Source: Kalmusia sp. IMI 367209 (Eukaryota > Ascomycota > Dothideomycetes > Pleosporales > Didymosphaeriaceae). From it: a stretch of 64,000 nt of DNA. This document shows, in pieces, positions 11,867 to 21,535 of this stretch. The position numbers and the translations under genes were made by a program. The stretch lies in contig JAPEUQ010000004.1 of assembly GCA_027946365.1 (NCBI GenBank), forward strand, positions 1,922,001-1,986,000. The letters are read 5' to 3'. The number at the start of each line of letters is the position of its first letter. Positions within the stretch are counted from its first letter, which is position 1. The notes beneath the pieces were generated by a model. That model made no database searches, was not told where the DNA came from, and saw only the letters and a list, made by a program, of their open reading frames with translations.

Positions 11867-12216
11867 AGAATTTTCTAAGAGGGTTGAGGGATTGTCTCGT
11901 ATAAATACCCTTAATCCAAGCGTTGTGGGAGTTTTTCTCTCGACCTAGCGATAAGAACAGGAGATCAAAGAGCTGGTTTTGGAAGGAAAGATATGGAAGT
12001 GGCCGTAGACTCGCTTGTGTGTAAATTATAGCTGTTCCGGTTCTTGTTGTAACATTTACTAATATAGATCACTCTTTATGCTCCTATCTTTTCATAACAC
12101 CTAACAAATAGAAAATCCCTGGACCGTCTTATTAAATCCACAATAATCGTTTTGTCAAATATGATGTTCTACATTGCCCGTTCCAGTCAGATCTAAAAGT
12201 CGTCTTCCATGTCCGT
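11867..12216. other. Convergent 3' intergenic region
   Basis: About 350 bp between two convergent stop codons, AT-rich and including probable 3' UTR sequence. Nothing else is seen. Confidence 0.5.
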
Positions 12217-13446
12217 CTACGGGAAAGCTTCATATGTGTACTCCTTCATACGCCCAGTCCACGGCCACGTCATCTCCACCTCACCGTCGCCACCCACCGT
12301 GAGATTCGCACGATTGCTTCCAATAATCAGCTGCCTCAAGTTCGGTAACGCATCGGTGACGATTTTTGCCGCGACCTCGGCCGTCTTCGCACTCTGTCTC
12401 ATGACACTGCGTCCGTAGGCGCGCCCCGAGGCGCCGAAGTACGCGTTCCCACATCTGGACCCGCCGTCGAAGCCCAGGCCGAGCTGCCGCGAGGGTGGGA
12501 GCGCCAGGGAGGTTAGCTTAGGAAAGCGCGAAATGATGAGGAGAAAGTCCTCCAACACCCCGGCATTAGCTGACCGGAACCATTGACTTGAGAAAACGCC
12601 GTTTAGTTCAAGCGTCTCGATATCAGGCGCAGCCTCGAGAACGGCACCGAGCAGTTCCTTGGTCCAAGGAGTGTTCAATTGTATCCTTTTGATAGGAAGC
12701 CCTTTGATGGAGTCGATCAGCGTGAACCGCGGATCGTACGGCGCATTCCACGGCACGCTCCACCGCTCGGGTTGCTCGATGACTGTGAGGTTGGGACAGT
12801 GCCGGACGAGCCATTCGCAGGATCGGTTTGGGCGGAGGAGCTTGACGCTCGGGAGCGATACATCGGCCTCGGCGAAGGCCTTCTCGAAGACCCACGTTAC
12901 GTCGTCCCTGATACCCCAGTGTAGTTCCGTTAGATTTGACATGCGCGTCAACACTTCTGCGAATAGCGGCGGGAACTCCTTCGGAGGCAGCGTTTCCTCG
13001 GTGAGCTTGTAACGATCCGAATCATGTATACGTATGTCGGTGTGTAGGGTTCTCACGTCTTCTAGTGCTGCCGGACAATCCTTCAATTCTTGCAGTCGAT
13101 CGACGGCATTTTTCCAGCCGAGGCGGTTGCCTCCGTACCTGGTGTTGTTGATGTTGATTGTAGCGAGGAGATCGCTGGGTAGGGCACGTGCCGGCGTGGT
13201 CGAGTTGATCCAAAGGTCGGAGTTCTTTGAACATATGGCTGTTCGTACTTCGGGGTAGCGGCTTAGCCATTTTTTGTTGGCGGCGAGCCAGGGGTGTTCG
13301 GTGTCGAGAATGACCTGAGGGATCGTGGGGGGCAAGATGCTATCTTGGATGGTGAAGATGCGTTGGAGGTAAGGAGGGAAAAGGACCGCTGCGTTGATGA
13401 CAACGACGAGTGCAAGTAGAGTGAATAGTCTTGTAGTGAGATACAT
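12217..13446 (-). CDS. Secretory or membrane-anchored LRR-like protein of unknown function
   Basis: A single exon of 409 aa. The N-terminus (MYLTTRLFTLLALVVVINAAVLF) is a signal peptide or signal anchor. The body has leucine-rich strands separated by short helices (LPSVKLLRP, CPNLTVIEQP, IKRIQLNTPW, IETLELNGVF, KLTSLALPPS, LPNLRQLIIGS), the pattern of RNI/F-box-type LRR proteins, but no F-box is visible. Several N-glycosylation sites (NSTT, NNTR, NLTE, NRS, NLT) agree with passage through the ER. It converges with the 713-aa gene across a 350-bp gap. The function is unknown. Confidence 0.75.
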   Translation of the reverse strand: MYLTTRLFTLLALVVVINAAVLFPPYLQRIFTIQDSILPPTIPQVILDTEHPWLAANKKWLSRYPEVRTAICSKNSDLWINSTTPARALPSDLLATININNTRYGGNRLGWKNAVDRLQELKDCPAALEDVRTLHTDIRIHDSDRYKLTEETLPPKEFPPLFAEVLTRMSNLTELHWGIRDDVTWVFEKAFAEADVSLPSVKLLRPNRSCEWLVRHCPNLTVIEQPERWSVPWNAPYDPRFTLIDSIKGLPIKRIQLNTPWTKELLGAVLEAAPDIETLELNGVFSSQWFRSANAGVLEDFLLIISRFPKLTSLALPPSRQLGLGFDGGSRCGNAYFGASGRAYGRSVMRQSAKTAEVAAKIVTDALPNLRQLIIGSNRANLTVGGDGEVEMTWPWTGRMKEYTYEAFP

Positions 13447-14094
13447 GTTGAACTCACTAGGTTAAGATTTGGGCAAGGCGAAGTCTGTTCAATAGACTAT
13501 AAATATTTACTCGAATAGACATCGTAAACTGCTTCCTGGAGGGCTCTTGGAGATACTATGCTGCAGCCATGTCGTTGTAGACCATTTGTAGTTTCATCAT
13601 GTATACTCCGTCTCAAATGTACTACGAGCCTTATGTGGAAGCCTAATCATGCCACATTGTGGGACGCCTAATCAGTGGGGTTGCCAAGTCGTGCCCAGGA
13701 TAACGAAAGCAAGGCTTGTCGGAACACCTCAAACTATGTTTTCATCCGATTCGACGCAATAATTCTCCGAAGCGTTTACGGGATGCGCTATACGAGCCGC
13801 GGTTGTCGGCGCAAAATGTACTTAATAGAGCAGCCACAGGAATGCTGATTATGGCTGAGCGTATCTGCTAAGAGAATCCGTCTTGTTCCGCCCTTGCCCG
13901 AGGATCATACCTAGTAGAGGGCGCAATGAGTCAGCATTTGCACTTGTTCTGTGCAATTTCGGTCGTACAAGTACCTCTGCTTACCTCGCTGAGCGGGAAT
14001 ATTACGTTCCTCACCTTCAAACAACTCTTACATTGCAAAATAGTGCCTTAACATAATAAAAAGCCATTTCAGCAAACCCATTCATTTATCAAAA
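13447..14094. other. Divergent promoter region
   Basis: About 650 bp between the LRR-like gene (minus) and the hydrolase gene (plus). It ends in an A-rich leader (ATAATAAAAAGCC) just before the hydrolase start. No gene or repeat is seen. Confidence 0.5.
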
Positions 14095-14943
14095 ATGGCT
14101 AAACCAACCATCCTCCTCGTCCCAGGCTCCTTCGCTGCCCAGGGCGTATACAATGACCTCGTCACCAGGATCCGTGCAAAAGGCTACCCAGCGCTCGCCA
14201 TTGATCTCCACTCGACCCAAAAAAGAATAGGCTTCGATCCCGCGACTATGGAAGAAGATGCCAAACAGATCCGCGCCGTCGCCGAAACTCTAATCGGACA
14301 GGGCAAAGAGGTCGTCGTCATGTGTCACAGCTACGGCGGAACGCCCACAACCCAGGGCCTCGCGGGTGTCCCGGTAAAGAGAATCGTGTATCTGACAGCT
14401 GTGGCGCCGAAAGTCGGGGAGTCGCATGCTATGGCTATCGACACGCCCCTAGTACAGAGTATCCTTGACGGTGCTGTGGTAAGTACATCTATCTGCGTAT
14501 CGCGGAAGTGAGTAGGAAGTGTGGATGACTGACATTGCGACTGCAAAGGGCGGTTATATGCACAGTGACCCGGTGTATCTTGCTAGCGGCATTGGAAATG
14601 ATTTTGAGTCGTGGGAATACGCCTACGAGTGCGCACTCAAGCTCCCATACCATTCTGCAGCTTCCTTCACAGGTGTCGTGACTCAGGCAGCATATGAGAA
14701 GGTTCCTGTGAGCTATATCTACACTGAGAAGGATCTCATCGTTTCGCCAGGTAAGCCATGTTAGGAAGGGCAAGCAGAGCATGTGCTAATTAGTATCTAG
14801 ATAATCAAGCAAAGTATATCTCTGTGATAGAAGAGGCACAAGGGAAGAAAATAAATGTTATCAAGAAGCCTTGGGGGCATTGCCCGAGTTGGAGTCAGCC
14901 GGATGAGCTAGTAGAGGTTTTGCTAGCAGAAGCTGAGAAGTAA
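14095..14943 (+). CDS. Alpha/beta hydrolase (AB_hydrolase_6 type)
   Basis: Exons 14095..14478, 14549..14750 and 14801..14943 give 242 aa; introns of 70 and 50 nt have GTAAGT/GTAAGC donors. The N-terminus ILLVPGSFAAQGVY is the oxyanion-hole strand-loop. The nucleophile elbow is CHSYGG with Ser79. The acid probably lies in the YTEKDLIVSP region, and the C-terminal WGHCPSWSQPDE supplies the catalytic His. These small cofactor-free hydrolases act on esters, lactones or related bonds and occur both in catabolic and in secondary-metabolite gene sets. The neighbour facing it is an FAD monooxygenase, so the two could act on one substrate, but the pair is convergent and not in a shared promoter. The substrate is unknown. 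Confidence 0.9.
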
Positions 14944-15289
14944 AGATAACGTAAATGGTGTAAAGCCGTGCCACCATGATTCGTTCATTTAAGTTTCAGG
15001 GCGAGTCAGCTCCGTGATGTTTCAATAGTGCATTACCAAATTTCATCGTGTCACGGTGGAAGACCCGAATTGTAATAATTTGGATGCCGTATGTCAATCA
15101 GAAAATAGACAAATGACCACCCGTTGGGATAAGTAATATGCCCTGGTTTAGAGGCAATTGGAGGTAGAGGCGATTTTTCAACATGTTTCTTGCTGGTAAG
15201 AGATGAGACAGATTATACAACACGTAATTGATCAGGCGAGCAATGTAACAAGCTCATGTAATCTAACATATATTTTTTACATTAGCTAT
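14944..15289. other. Convergent 3' intergenic region
   Basis: About 346 bp between convergent stops of the hydrolase and monooxygenase genes, AT-rich, consistent with two 3' UTRs. No other feature is seen. Confidence 0.5.
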
Positions 15290-16498
15290 TCAAGCATCGC
15301 TTTGCTTATAATCTGACCAGTCCTTTCCGCGCCAGAATCTTTTACCACCATTGAAGGAGTGCTCAATTCTCTCCTTAGCTGTCTGTGCCATTCTGACCTC
15401 GAAATCTTTGATACCCTCGGCCGAGATACCTCCTTCAGCGATTGTCTGTACTAAATCTGCTGCGGTACGGATAGCTGTATCGCCACCAGAACCACCCATC
15501 GGACTCATAGCGTGCGCCGCATCTCCAATGAGTACTACACGCTCGGTCTGATTCATTACCCCAGTCTCAATATCAGGCTTGCTCGATAGCACGGGTATGC
15601 AGGCAGTCGAGACGTTGGAGGAAGCATTCAGTATGCGCTTCAGAGCAGGGTGCCACGTTTGCGTCACTTGCTCGAGAAATTTACTCTTCTGCTCCGCCGT
15701 CTTCGGTAATAAGCCTGCGTCCTGGCTCGCTGTGCAAATGACCCAGTAGAAGTAGTCCGGAAAATCTGGTAATTTGTCGTGCGACTCCGCTCGTACGCTC
15801 TTCGTCCATATCATTGGCTCGCCGACCATCTGAACATTAGCATCGTGATCCATATACATACACCAGGTGAGAACATCTGGTGGTAAGTGCTCCTTCAAGG
15901 ACTCTATCAATGGTGTCCGACCCCACATGACGCAGCGTTCTAGATCGAGCAGCTTGCGATGTGGCTGAAGCTGTTTACGCACGCGACTCTTAACGCCATC
16001 GGCGCCGACAAGTAGACCTCCCTGTGTGACCGAACCATCCATAAAGTGCACTCGCACTCGTCCATCTACGACCTCGTAAGACGAGAATTCTTTCTCGTAC
16101 TCGATCGCATCTTCGATTTCCAGCATCATGAGCATGCGGATCCAAGTTCGGTCTACCGGCATGGCGGGCGTCGTGCCCGGATCCACGACCACCGGCTTCG
16201 CAAAGTCAAGGCTAAGCGCGTCCACGTATCGTGGTTCGAAACGATGGCCTTCAGCTGCGGTTTTATGCAGTAGATTCTGAAGTTTGGGCGAGAGAACGCT
16301 AGCCAAAGCCTTCTGACCATCATTCGAGATGCGAAAGCGGTGGCCCTGGGCACGTTGTGACTCTGGAGAGCGCTCGAAGACGCGGAAGGGAATGGAGTGA
16401 AGGCAGAGGCCTTGGGCGAGTGTCAGGCCGGCAATGCCGGCACCGATGATAAGGATAGGTGCATCGAAGTTGACCGTTTGGGCCATCATGCGAAGCAT
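15290..16498 (-). CDS. FAD-dependent monooxygenase (aromatic hydroxylase type)
   Basis: A single exon of 402 aa. The dinucleotide-binding motif GAGIAG sits at about residues 19-24 in strand-turn-helix context (ILIIGAGIAGLTLAQ). The DG motif is GADGVKSRVR and the FAD ribityl-binding motif is GDAAHAMSPMGGSGG, the three signatures of group A flavoprotein hydroxylases. The start could be Met1 or the Met at residue 5; both leave the fold complete. These enzymes insert one oxygen atom using NAD(P)H, often on aromatic or polyketide-like substrates. No membrane segment is visible. The frame is intact and the length matches the single-domain form lacking the thioredoxin-like C-terminus. Confidence 0.93.
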   Translation of the reverse strand: MLRMMAQTVNFDAPILIIGAGIAGLTLAQGLCLHSIPFRVFERSPESQRAQGHRFRISNDGQKALASVLSPKLQNLLHKTAAEGHRFEPRYVDALSLDFAKPVVVDPGTTPAMPVDRTWIRMLMMLEIEDAIEYEKEFSSYEVVDGRVRVHFMDGSVTQGGLLVGADGVKSRVRKQLQPHRKLLDLERCVMWGRTPLIESLKEHLPPDVLTWCMYMDHDANVQMVGEPMIWTKSVRAESHDKLPDFPDYFYWVICTASQDAGLLPKTAEQKSKFLEQVTQTWHPALKRILNASSNVSTACIPVLSSKPDIETGVMNQTERVVLIGDAAHAMSPMGGSGGDTAIRTAADLVQTIAEGGISAEGIKDFEVRMAQTAKERIEHSFNGGKRFWRGKDWSDYKQSDA

Positions 16499-17516
16499 TT
16501 CTGAGTGTTCATCAATGGGGGAGTGGTGGTGAATAGCTATGTTCGTGAAGCTTATGCGCTAAGTTATCACGCTAGGAATAGGCGAGCGATATTTAGCGTA
16601 ATCATACAATAGAACGGTATGAATGAAGATCACGAATTCCAGCTTGTGAGGGATCTTGATGTGTCGATCACCTGTTGCTTCTTGCTCATGGTCACGGAGG
16701 AATTTGATGCCTCACTGACTAAGCTCAATCACAATCCCAATGAATCTTAGATGAAACTCCTCTTCGGTATCTAGGACCTTGATAGAGTACAGAAGATGGT
16801 CAATGATAAGCAAAGCATTGCACTGAAAAGATGGAATTCAAGGAAGGTTGTCAGACAAATGAAAGGTGACTTTAGTTCGCTTTCTGTTCATTGCGGCCCT
16901 TCCTCCCTTATCAAGTACTGGTTGCATAATCTACCTAGGTGGTCCATTCACTTCGATATCGACAGCGAGGCTTTTGTGACCAAGGTATACGAGAAGATTA
17001 TTGAATCTTCACTTGGAGATGCCCTTGACCGGTGAAGGGCTTCAAAGCATGATGACCTCGCCTCAATGGGTGCATCAATAGCAATAAGCTGGCACGGGGG
17101 AATTGAAAGCAGAAGACAGTCTCGTATAGTCGATCAAGAACTAGCGGCGCTATCTATGCGGCGAAAGAGCTCATAATAGCACGTTTCCTCTGGTTCAAAT
17201 CATGATATCGTCATTTCACAAAATTAGATAAACCTTCCATATCGAAGAAGTATTTACTTATGGCTCCATAGGATACTTAATGAGCTGAGGGACATGCTTA
17301 CCACAGGATCTACTCATAGACATAGCTTCACTCTCACTATATTACTGCAGCTTATGATCTAAAGTCAAGCAGGCTGATCAGTCTTGTATGAAGTCTATCA
17401 TTTCTGCACACCGTGGCGAGTAAAAACAGATCTATTGGGTATCTAATCATTATTTCCTATATTCCCATCATTAGTCCTTATTGTCAAGACCTTAATTGTT
17501 TCGTGTGTATGCCACA
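16499..17516. other. Intergenic region, about 1 kb
   Basis: Contains the promoter of the FAD monooxygenase and the 3' flank of the 7TM gene. A 79-codon ATG-initiated frame at 16796..17035 shows no family signal. Nothing else is supportable. Confidence 0.5.
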
Positions 17517-18767
17517 TTACTTCCCCGCCATCTCAATATCTTCCTCCCTCCCACTCAGCTGCTCGCTCCTCACGCTGACCGTACTCGTAACATTGATGGC
17601 TAACCTCTCCTCACTCTCCTTCTGTGTATAACTGATATGGAACAGACTCTTCTTCTTCGCCTCGGCCCTGCTGCCACCATGACCTCCATCCGAAGATACC
17701 AGCGTGCGATGGCGCGAGAACGACGAGAAGCCGGTCTGTGTCTTGAGGTGCGTGAAGAACTTGGGCACGACGGGCAGGAAGAGGACGAACATGCCGGACG
17801 CGATTTCGCCGTAGCATGCGATCGACATGTACATGGAGTCGCGGGTGAAATCGGTTGAGTGCATTTGTTTGTCGTTGTAGTAGAGGCACATGATGGCGAA
17901 GCCGCAAGGGCTGGGAGGAATCAGCTTTAGGGACACAGAGGGGAGGGGTGGGCGCTTACACTATTCCAGCAGTGAAAACGATAGAGAGCTTGATACGGTT
18001 TCTCCGGTCCACGCGCATCAGATTCCAGATAACCTTCTGCGTCAAGAACAATATCGACAGATCGCCTATTAGATTGACGATAGCCGTCGACATAGCGATA
18101 AGGCCGATCTGTATACACTTCCCAGGAATCCATGGTTTCCACCCGCGCTCAATGGGTTGGCAATTGAACACCATTAGGAAGACGATGATGGTGTAGTATA
18201 ACAGGTTCATCCATATCAAACCGTGGACGACGTAGTAAGTCTTCGATTGCGAGCCCCTTGGGACGAAGATGCGGCGTACTTGTATCAACATCGCGACTTT
18301 GATGATGACGATGGCGATGTTGTAGAAAATAGATGATATGCGGTACCACAAGAGGTATTTACCGAATGTTTCCATCGTCATATCCCAACTGTGTATAATG
18401 GGAGCGAATTGATTAATCATGAAACCGCACGCGATGTGGACGATGGCAGCAATCTGCACGTGGTTAGTTTCGAAACAAACAATTCTCCTGCATAGCGTCT
18501 GCATACCCAAGCAAACGGTATCAAATCTGTGTGGCGTCAGTTTTAGGTTCGAGCGCCAAACAGAACAGCCTTACAGTCTTCCAAATGTAATTTTTCCATT
18601 ATGCATAGCTTGACCAGAAATCGAAACCAGGTGAAAAGCGTGACGGTAGCGAGCGCAAGCGCAAGCGTCGTATACGCCAGGGCAGCTTCATTCGGTGGAT
18701 GCTCGAAATTCGAAGTATGGCCCGGAGGCGGGGTGGCGACAGCTTGCTGCAAATCTATCACCGCCAT
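17517..18767 (-). CDS. Seven-transmembrane Fung_rhodopsin-domain (Pth11-like) membrane protein
   Basis: Four exons, 18767..18575, 18526..18507, 18453..17960 and 17910..17517, give 366 aa; introns of 48, 53 and 49 nt. Exon 2 is only 20 nt. Hydrophobic segments occur in the expected spacing (LAYTTLALALATVTLFTWF, IAAIVHIACGFMI, WYRISSIFYNIAIVIIKVAM, LIWMNLLYYTIIVFLMVF, TAIVNLIGDLSILFL, LSIVFTAGIVPCGFA, YMSIACYGEIASGMFVLFL), with the family-typical CQPIERGW block after TM4. The cytoplasmic tail is polar and Ser-rich. This family is greatly expanded in filamentous fungi and is usually assigned to signal sensing, mostly without known ligands. It lies 1 kb from the FAD monooxygenase. Confidence 0.92.
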
Positions 18768-19931
18768 GATGTTCTATCCAGTCGCATACCGTGTTGAGCT
18801 GGTGGAGTGAGTTGAATCGTGAGGAAAGTTGTCGCAGGCTTCGGACACGAGCATCTGGGCAAGGCTGGACATAAAGGCGCGCGTGCCAGAGGCCCTGGTA
18901 GATGGCCTGCCATCGGGGTCTGCAGACAGACCAGAAGCCCCGGAAATAGTCTGCGCTGAGGCCTTATGAGCAGGGACTAGCCACTTTGCGCTTCCCCGAT
19001 CGCTGCTTTGGGGCGGGCTGTGCGAGGGAGGCCGCTTTGCGAGAGGTGCAAGCCAATAGGCGACGCAAGGGTATCATGTAGTGCAATGCATGAGAGAATA
19101 AGCAAATCGTCGAAACGCATGTAAGGCGCGTTGACTTGGCTTCCACCAATGGTGCGCATCAGACGATCGCGACGCTCTTTATCAGATGATGGGAAACCAG
19201 ATGGCAAAGTCTACGGCTAACATTTGAAGAGGTATGGTGGTGGGAAAGCTTGCCTGCGGCTCCTCGCGAAGTGCGCGCCGATCCCTCCTAGTTCTAAGCG
19301 CCTACCCACAGTTCCCGAAGGATCGCAATTCAACCCCACAATATGTCATGACTGGACTTTGAGGCATTGCTTCCATCTCTCTCGTGGGAATTCCCAGCAA
19401 GCTGAGTAAGACAAGGCTGCTTGGTGTGTGATCGGGTAATAAAAATTGCTGATGCGGGTTGGCCGACGATGCAACGGTGCCACATGTCGACCAGGGCGTA
19501 CAGATGACAACAAATGACACTAGCTTCCTTGGGAGATAGCCAAAGTGTTCCCCGTCGCCTTCTTGATTCGCTCCGGACATGGTGCCCAAGAGACATAGAG
19601 GGTATGCGGAAGTCCGTATGACAGTTTCGCGTATAAAGCACGTTCATAACCCTAGCCAGAGCCCACGGTGGTCGTTCTAGTGTTTGGTAAGGTGCCATAA
19701 ATATAAAGTAAAGGAAGGATTGATGGGTAATACGTACGCTAATCGGCGCTAGACTCTGGCAGTGAGGCACCCTATGATGGCTAATACGTACAGTAATGTT
19801 AGACTTCCACTATAGAACGAATGAAACGCTGGTATGTACTCGACTTGCAATTGTGGTCGGTAATGCAGATTTGCTATTCGATTAACGGTGCAGACCAGCC
19901 CCCGCGGTGCGCCTTAGACAGTACTTGTTGA
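18768..19931. other. Intergenic region with a short spaced direct repeat
   Basis: About 1.2 kb without a supportable gene. It contains two 23-bp near-copies around TAATACGTAC at 19721 and 19775. Confidence 0.5.
19721..19797. repeat. Pair of 23-bp direct repeats around TAATACGTAC
   Basis: Copies at 19721..19743 and 19775..19797 match at 20 of 23 positions and share an uninterrupted 10-bp core, TAATACGTAC. The centres are 54 bp apart. They could be paired protein-binding sites or a chance duplication. Confidence 0.6.
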
Positions 19932-21188
19932 TCAAGTGTGCAACCCAATGAAGGGATACGCGACTGCGGCCAAGTGCCAGGCTGGGCCCCAATTTCCAGT
20001 GATGATGCGGTCGGACTGCCTCGTCAGTTCATTCTTAAAATCCGGTTCTTCAAGCACGAGCGTTCGGCGCATGGTTCCGTCGAAACCGACCCTGGCCCCC
20101 AGCCTTGTGAACAGATCGTTGAGCTCTAGATGCTCAACTCGAAGATCCGAGGCAATCCGGACCATAATCTGGCTCCAGTCGGCTGATCTCAGCACACAAT
20201 GGTTGAGGGCTAGGGATTTGAGCGAGCCATGGGCAGGTTCAAGGAACCGTAACAGATCGTCTACTTCGCGGATCTTGAAGAGGTGCAATCTACAAGTCTC
20301 CAGACGTGGATATTTGCAGTGCTGTGCCATCTCCGAAAGAATATTCTCTTCTAGGCTGCTGAAACATGATAGATCCAGAGACTTCAAATTCCTTAGTTTC
20401 GAAAGGAATCGTACTAGGAACGGTGCTTTCCCACCTGGCATCTCGAATCCGTCGTCAGGGGACCTCCAGTCGCGGATGTTGAGTTTCAAAACCTTCAGCC
20501 CTAGGAAGATCTCGTCAAACCTCGAGAGTAGGGGCGATAAGCTCTCAAGGCGCCCAGTGCTTACTGCACCATATCTCCTCCGCGGATCGATGGTGATGGT
20601 TTGGACAATAAGTTTAGACATCGCAACAGCCGCTAGAGTGGAAACAAATGGTCGGCTCATTTCATTCTGACTGCTCTCGCAGTAGCGGCGGCCAAAGAGA
20701 AGGAAATTCTTCTTCATGCCATCATAGGCAAATATGATGGATTGCAGTCTTCCCAGATGCTGGAAAACCGAGGTGAGCGACTTGCGATCGTGTCGCGTCT
20801 CATTCCAGAATTTGGTGGCCTGCTCAAATCTCGCCTCAACCTCACCGTATCGTGCTTGCACATCGTTCCGTCTGTCCAGGTCCTGTTGCAAATCGGCTTC
20901 AATAATGCCCTTCTCCAGCTCCCACAACCGGATCGCAAAACGCGGGGTTGCATCGATAACCAGATGCCGAACACTTCTCCCGAAATACAAATCGGAAGTG
21001 ATCTGTGTCAGCCTGTTCAGGCTCTCGGACGTCCATGCAACTGTCCGCTTACGGAAGAATCTCTGTCTGAATTGGTGGAGTGATTGCTGATTAAGCGAAT
21101 GTGAGACTAACCGGAAAGAGCGAAAGGAATCGACATCGAGATGGTCGGTAATGTGTTCAACAAGCTCTGTGGGCAACGATAAAAGCAT
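19932..21188 (-). CDS. F-box protein with degenerate leucine-rich repeats
   Basis: A single exon of 418 aa. The N-terminal 45 residues form an F-box (LLSLPTELVEHITDHLD, SFRSFRLVSHSLNQ), which binds Skp1 in SCF ubiquitin ligases. The rest has a helical, charged insert (residues about 85-140) and LRR-like strands (LKVLKLNIRDW, LRNLKSLDLSCF, YPRLETCRLHLF, LKSLALNHC, VEHLELNDLF) that would bind the substrate. This is a very large family in Pezizomycotina and the target cannot be predicted. The frame is intact. The start is the first Met, immediately before the F-box. Confidence 0.88.
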   Translation of the reverse strand: MLLSLPTELVEHITDHLDVDSFRSFRLVSHSLNQQSLHQFRQRFFRKRTVAWTSESLNRLTQITSDLYFGRSVRHLVIDATPRFAIRLWELEKGIIEADLQQDLDRRNDVQARYGEVEARFEQATKFWNETRHDRKSLTSVFQHLGRLQSIIFAYDGMKKNFLLFGRRYCESSQNEMSRPFVSTLAAVAMSKLIVQTITIDPRRRYGAVSTGRLESLSPLLSRFDEIFLGLKVLKLNIRDWRSPDDGFEMPGGKAPFLVRFLSKLRNLKSLDLSCFSSLEENILSEMAQHCKYPRLETCRLHLFKIREVDDLLRFLEPAHGSLKSLALNHCVLRSADWSQIMVRIASDLRVEHLELNDLFTRLGARVGFDGTMRRTLVLEEPDFKNELTRQSDRIITGNWGPAWHLAAVAYPFIGLHT

Positions 21189-21535
21189 GGTTTCATGGAA
21201 GGTGAACTTTGACTTGGGAAAAGCGAAGAGGCAGATGTGCAGATGCGCATTTAAATTAGCGAGCTGACTGTGAAGATTGCAGCAGGGTTACAAAAGGTGG
21301 AGAAGCTGGTCACACTGCACAGCCAAACCAATGACGATCGCACTAACGTGAAATCGGAAGACTGCTCCCTCGTTGCTTCCACCATGTAGCAAACACGTGA
21401 GATCTGTACCGCTTTCTTGATGAGAAATCTTCGCATTCCACAAGAAGCGAGAGTCCGAAGTCCGTAACCTAGCTACATAAAGTGTAACTCGACTGACTGG
21501 CGTGGTTGTCCAGCGTGGTTAACGCCTTGGTAGTT
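21189..21535. other. Intergenic region, 347 bp
   Basis: Holds the F-box gene promoter and the 3' flank of the WKF-domain gene. No feature is seen. Confidence 0.45.

Noticed and set aside
16796..17035. 79-codon ATG-initiated frame between the monooxygenase and the 7TM gene
   Set aside because: Some protein-like stretches, but no family match, no introns and no promoter evidence.
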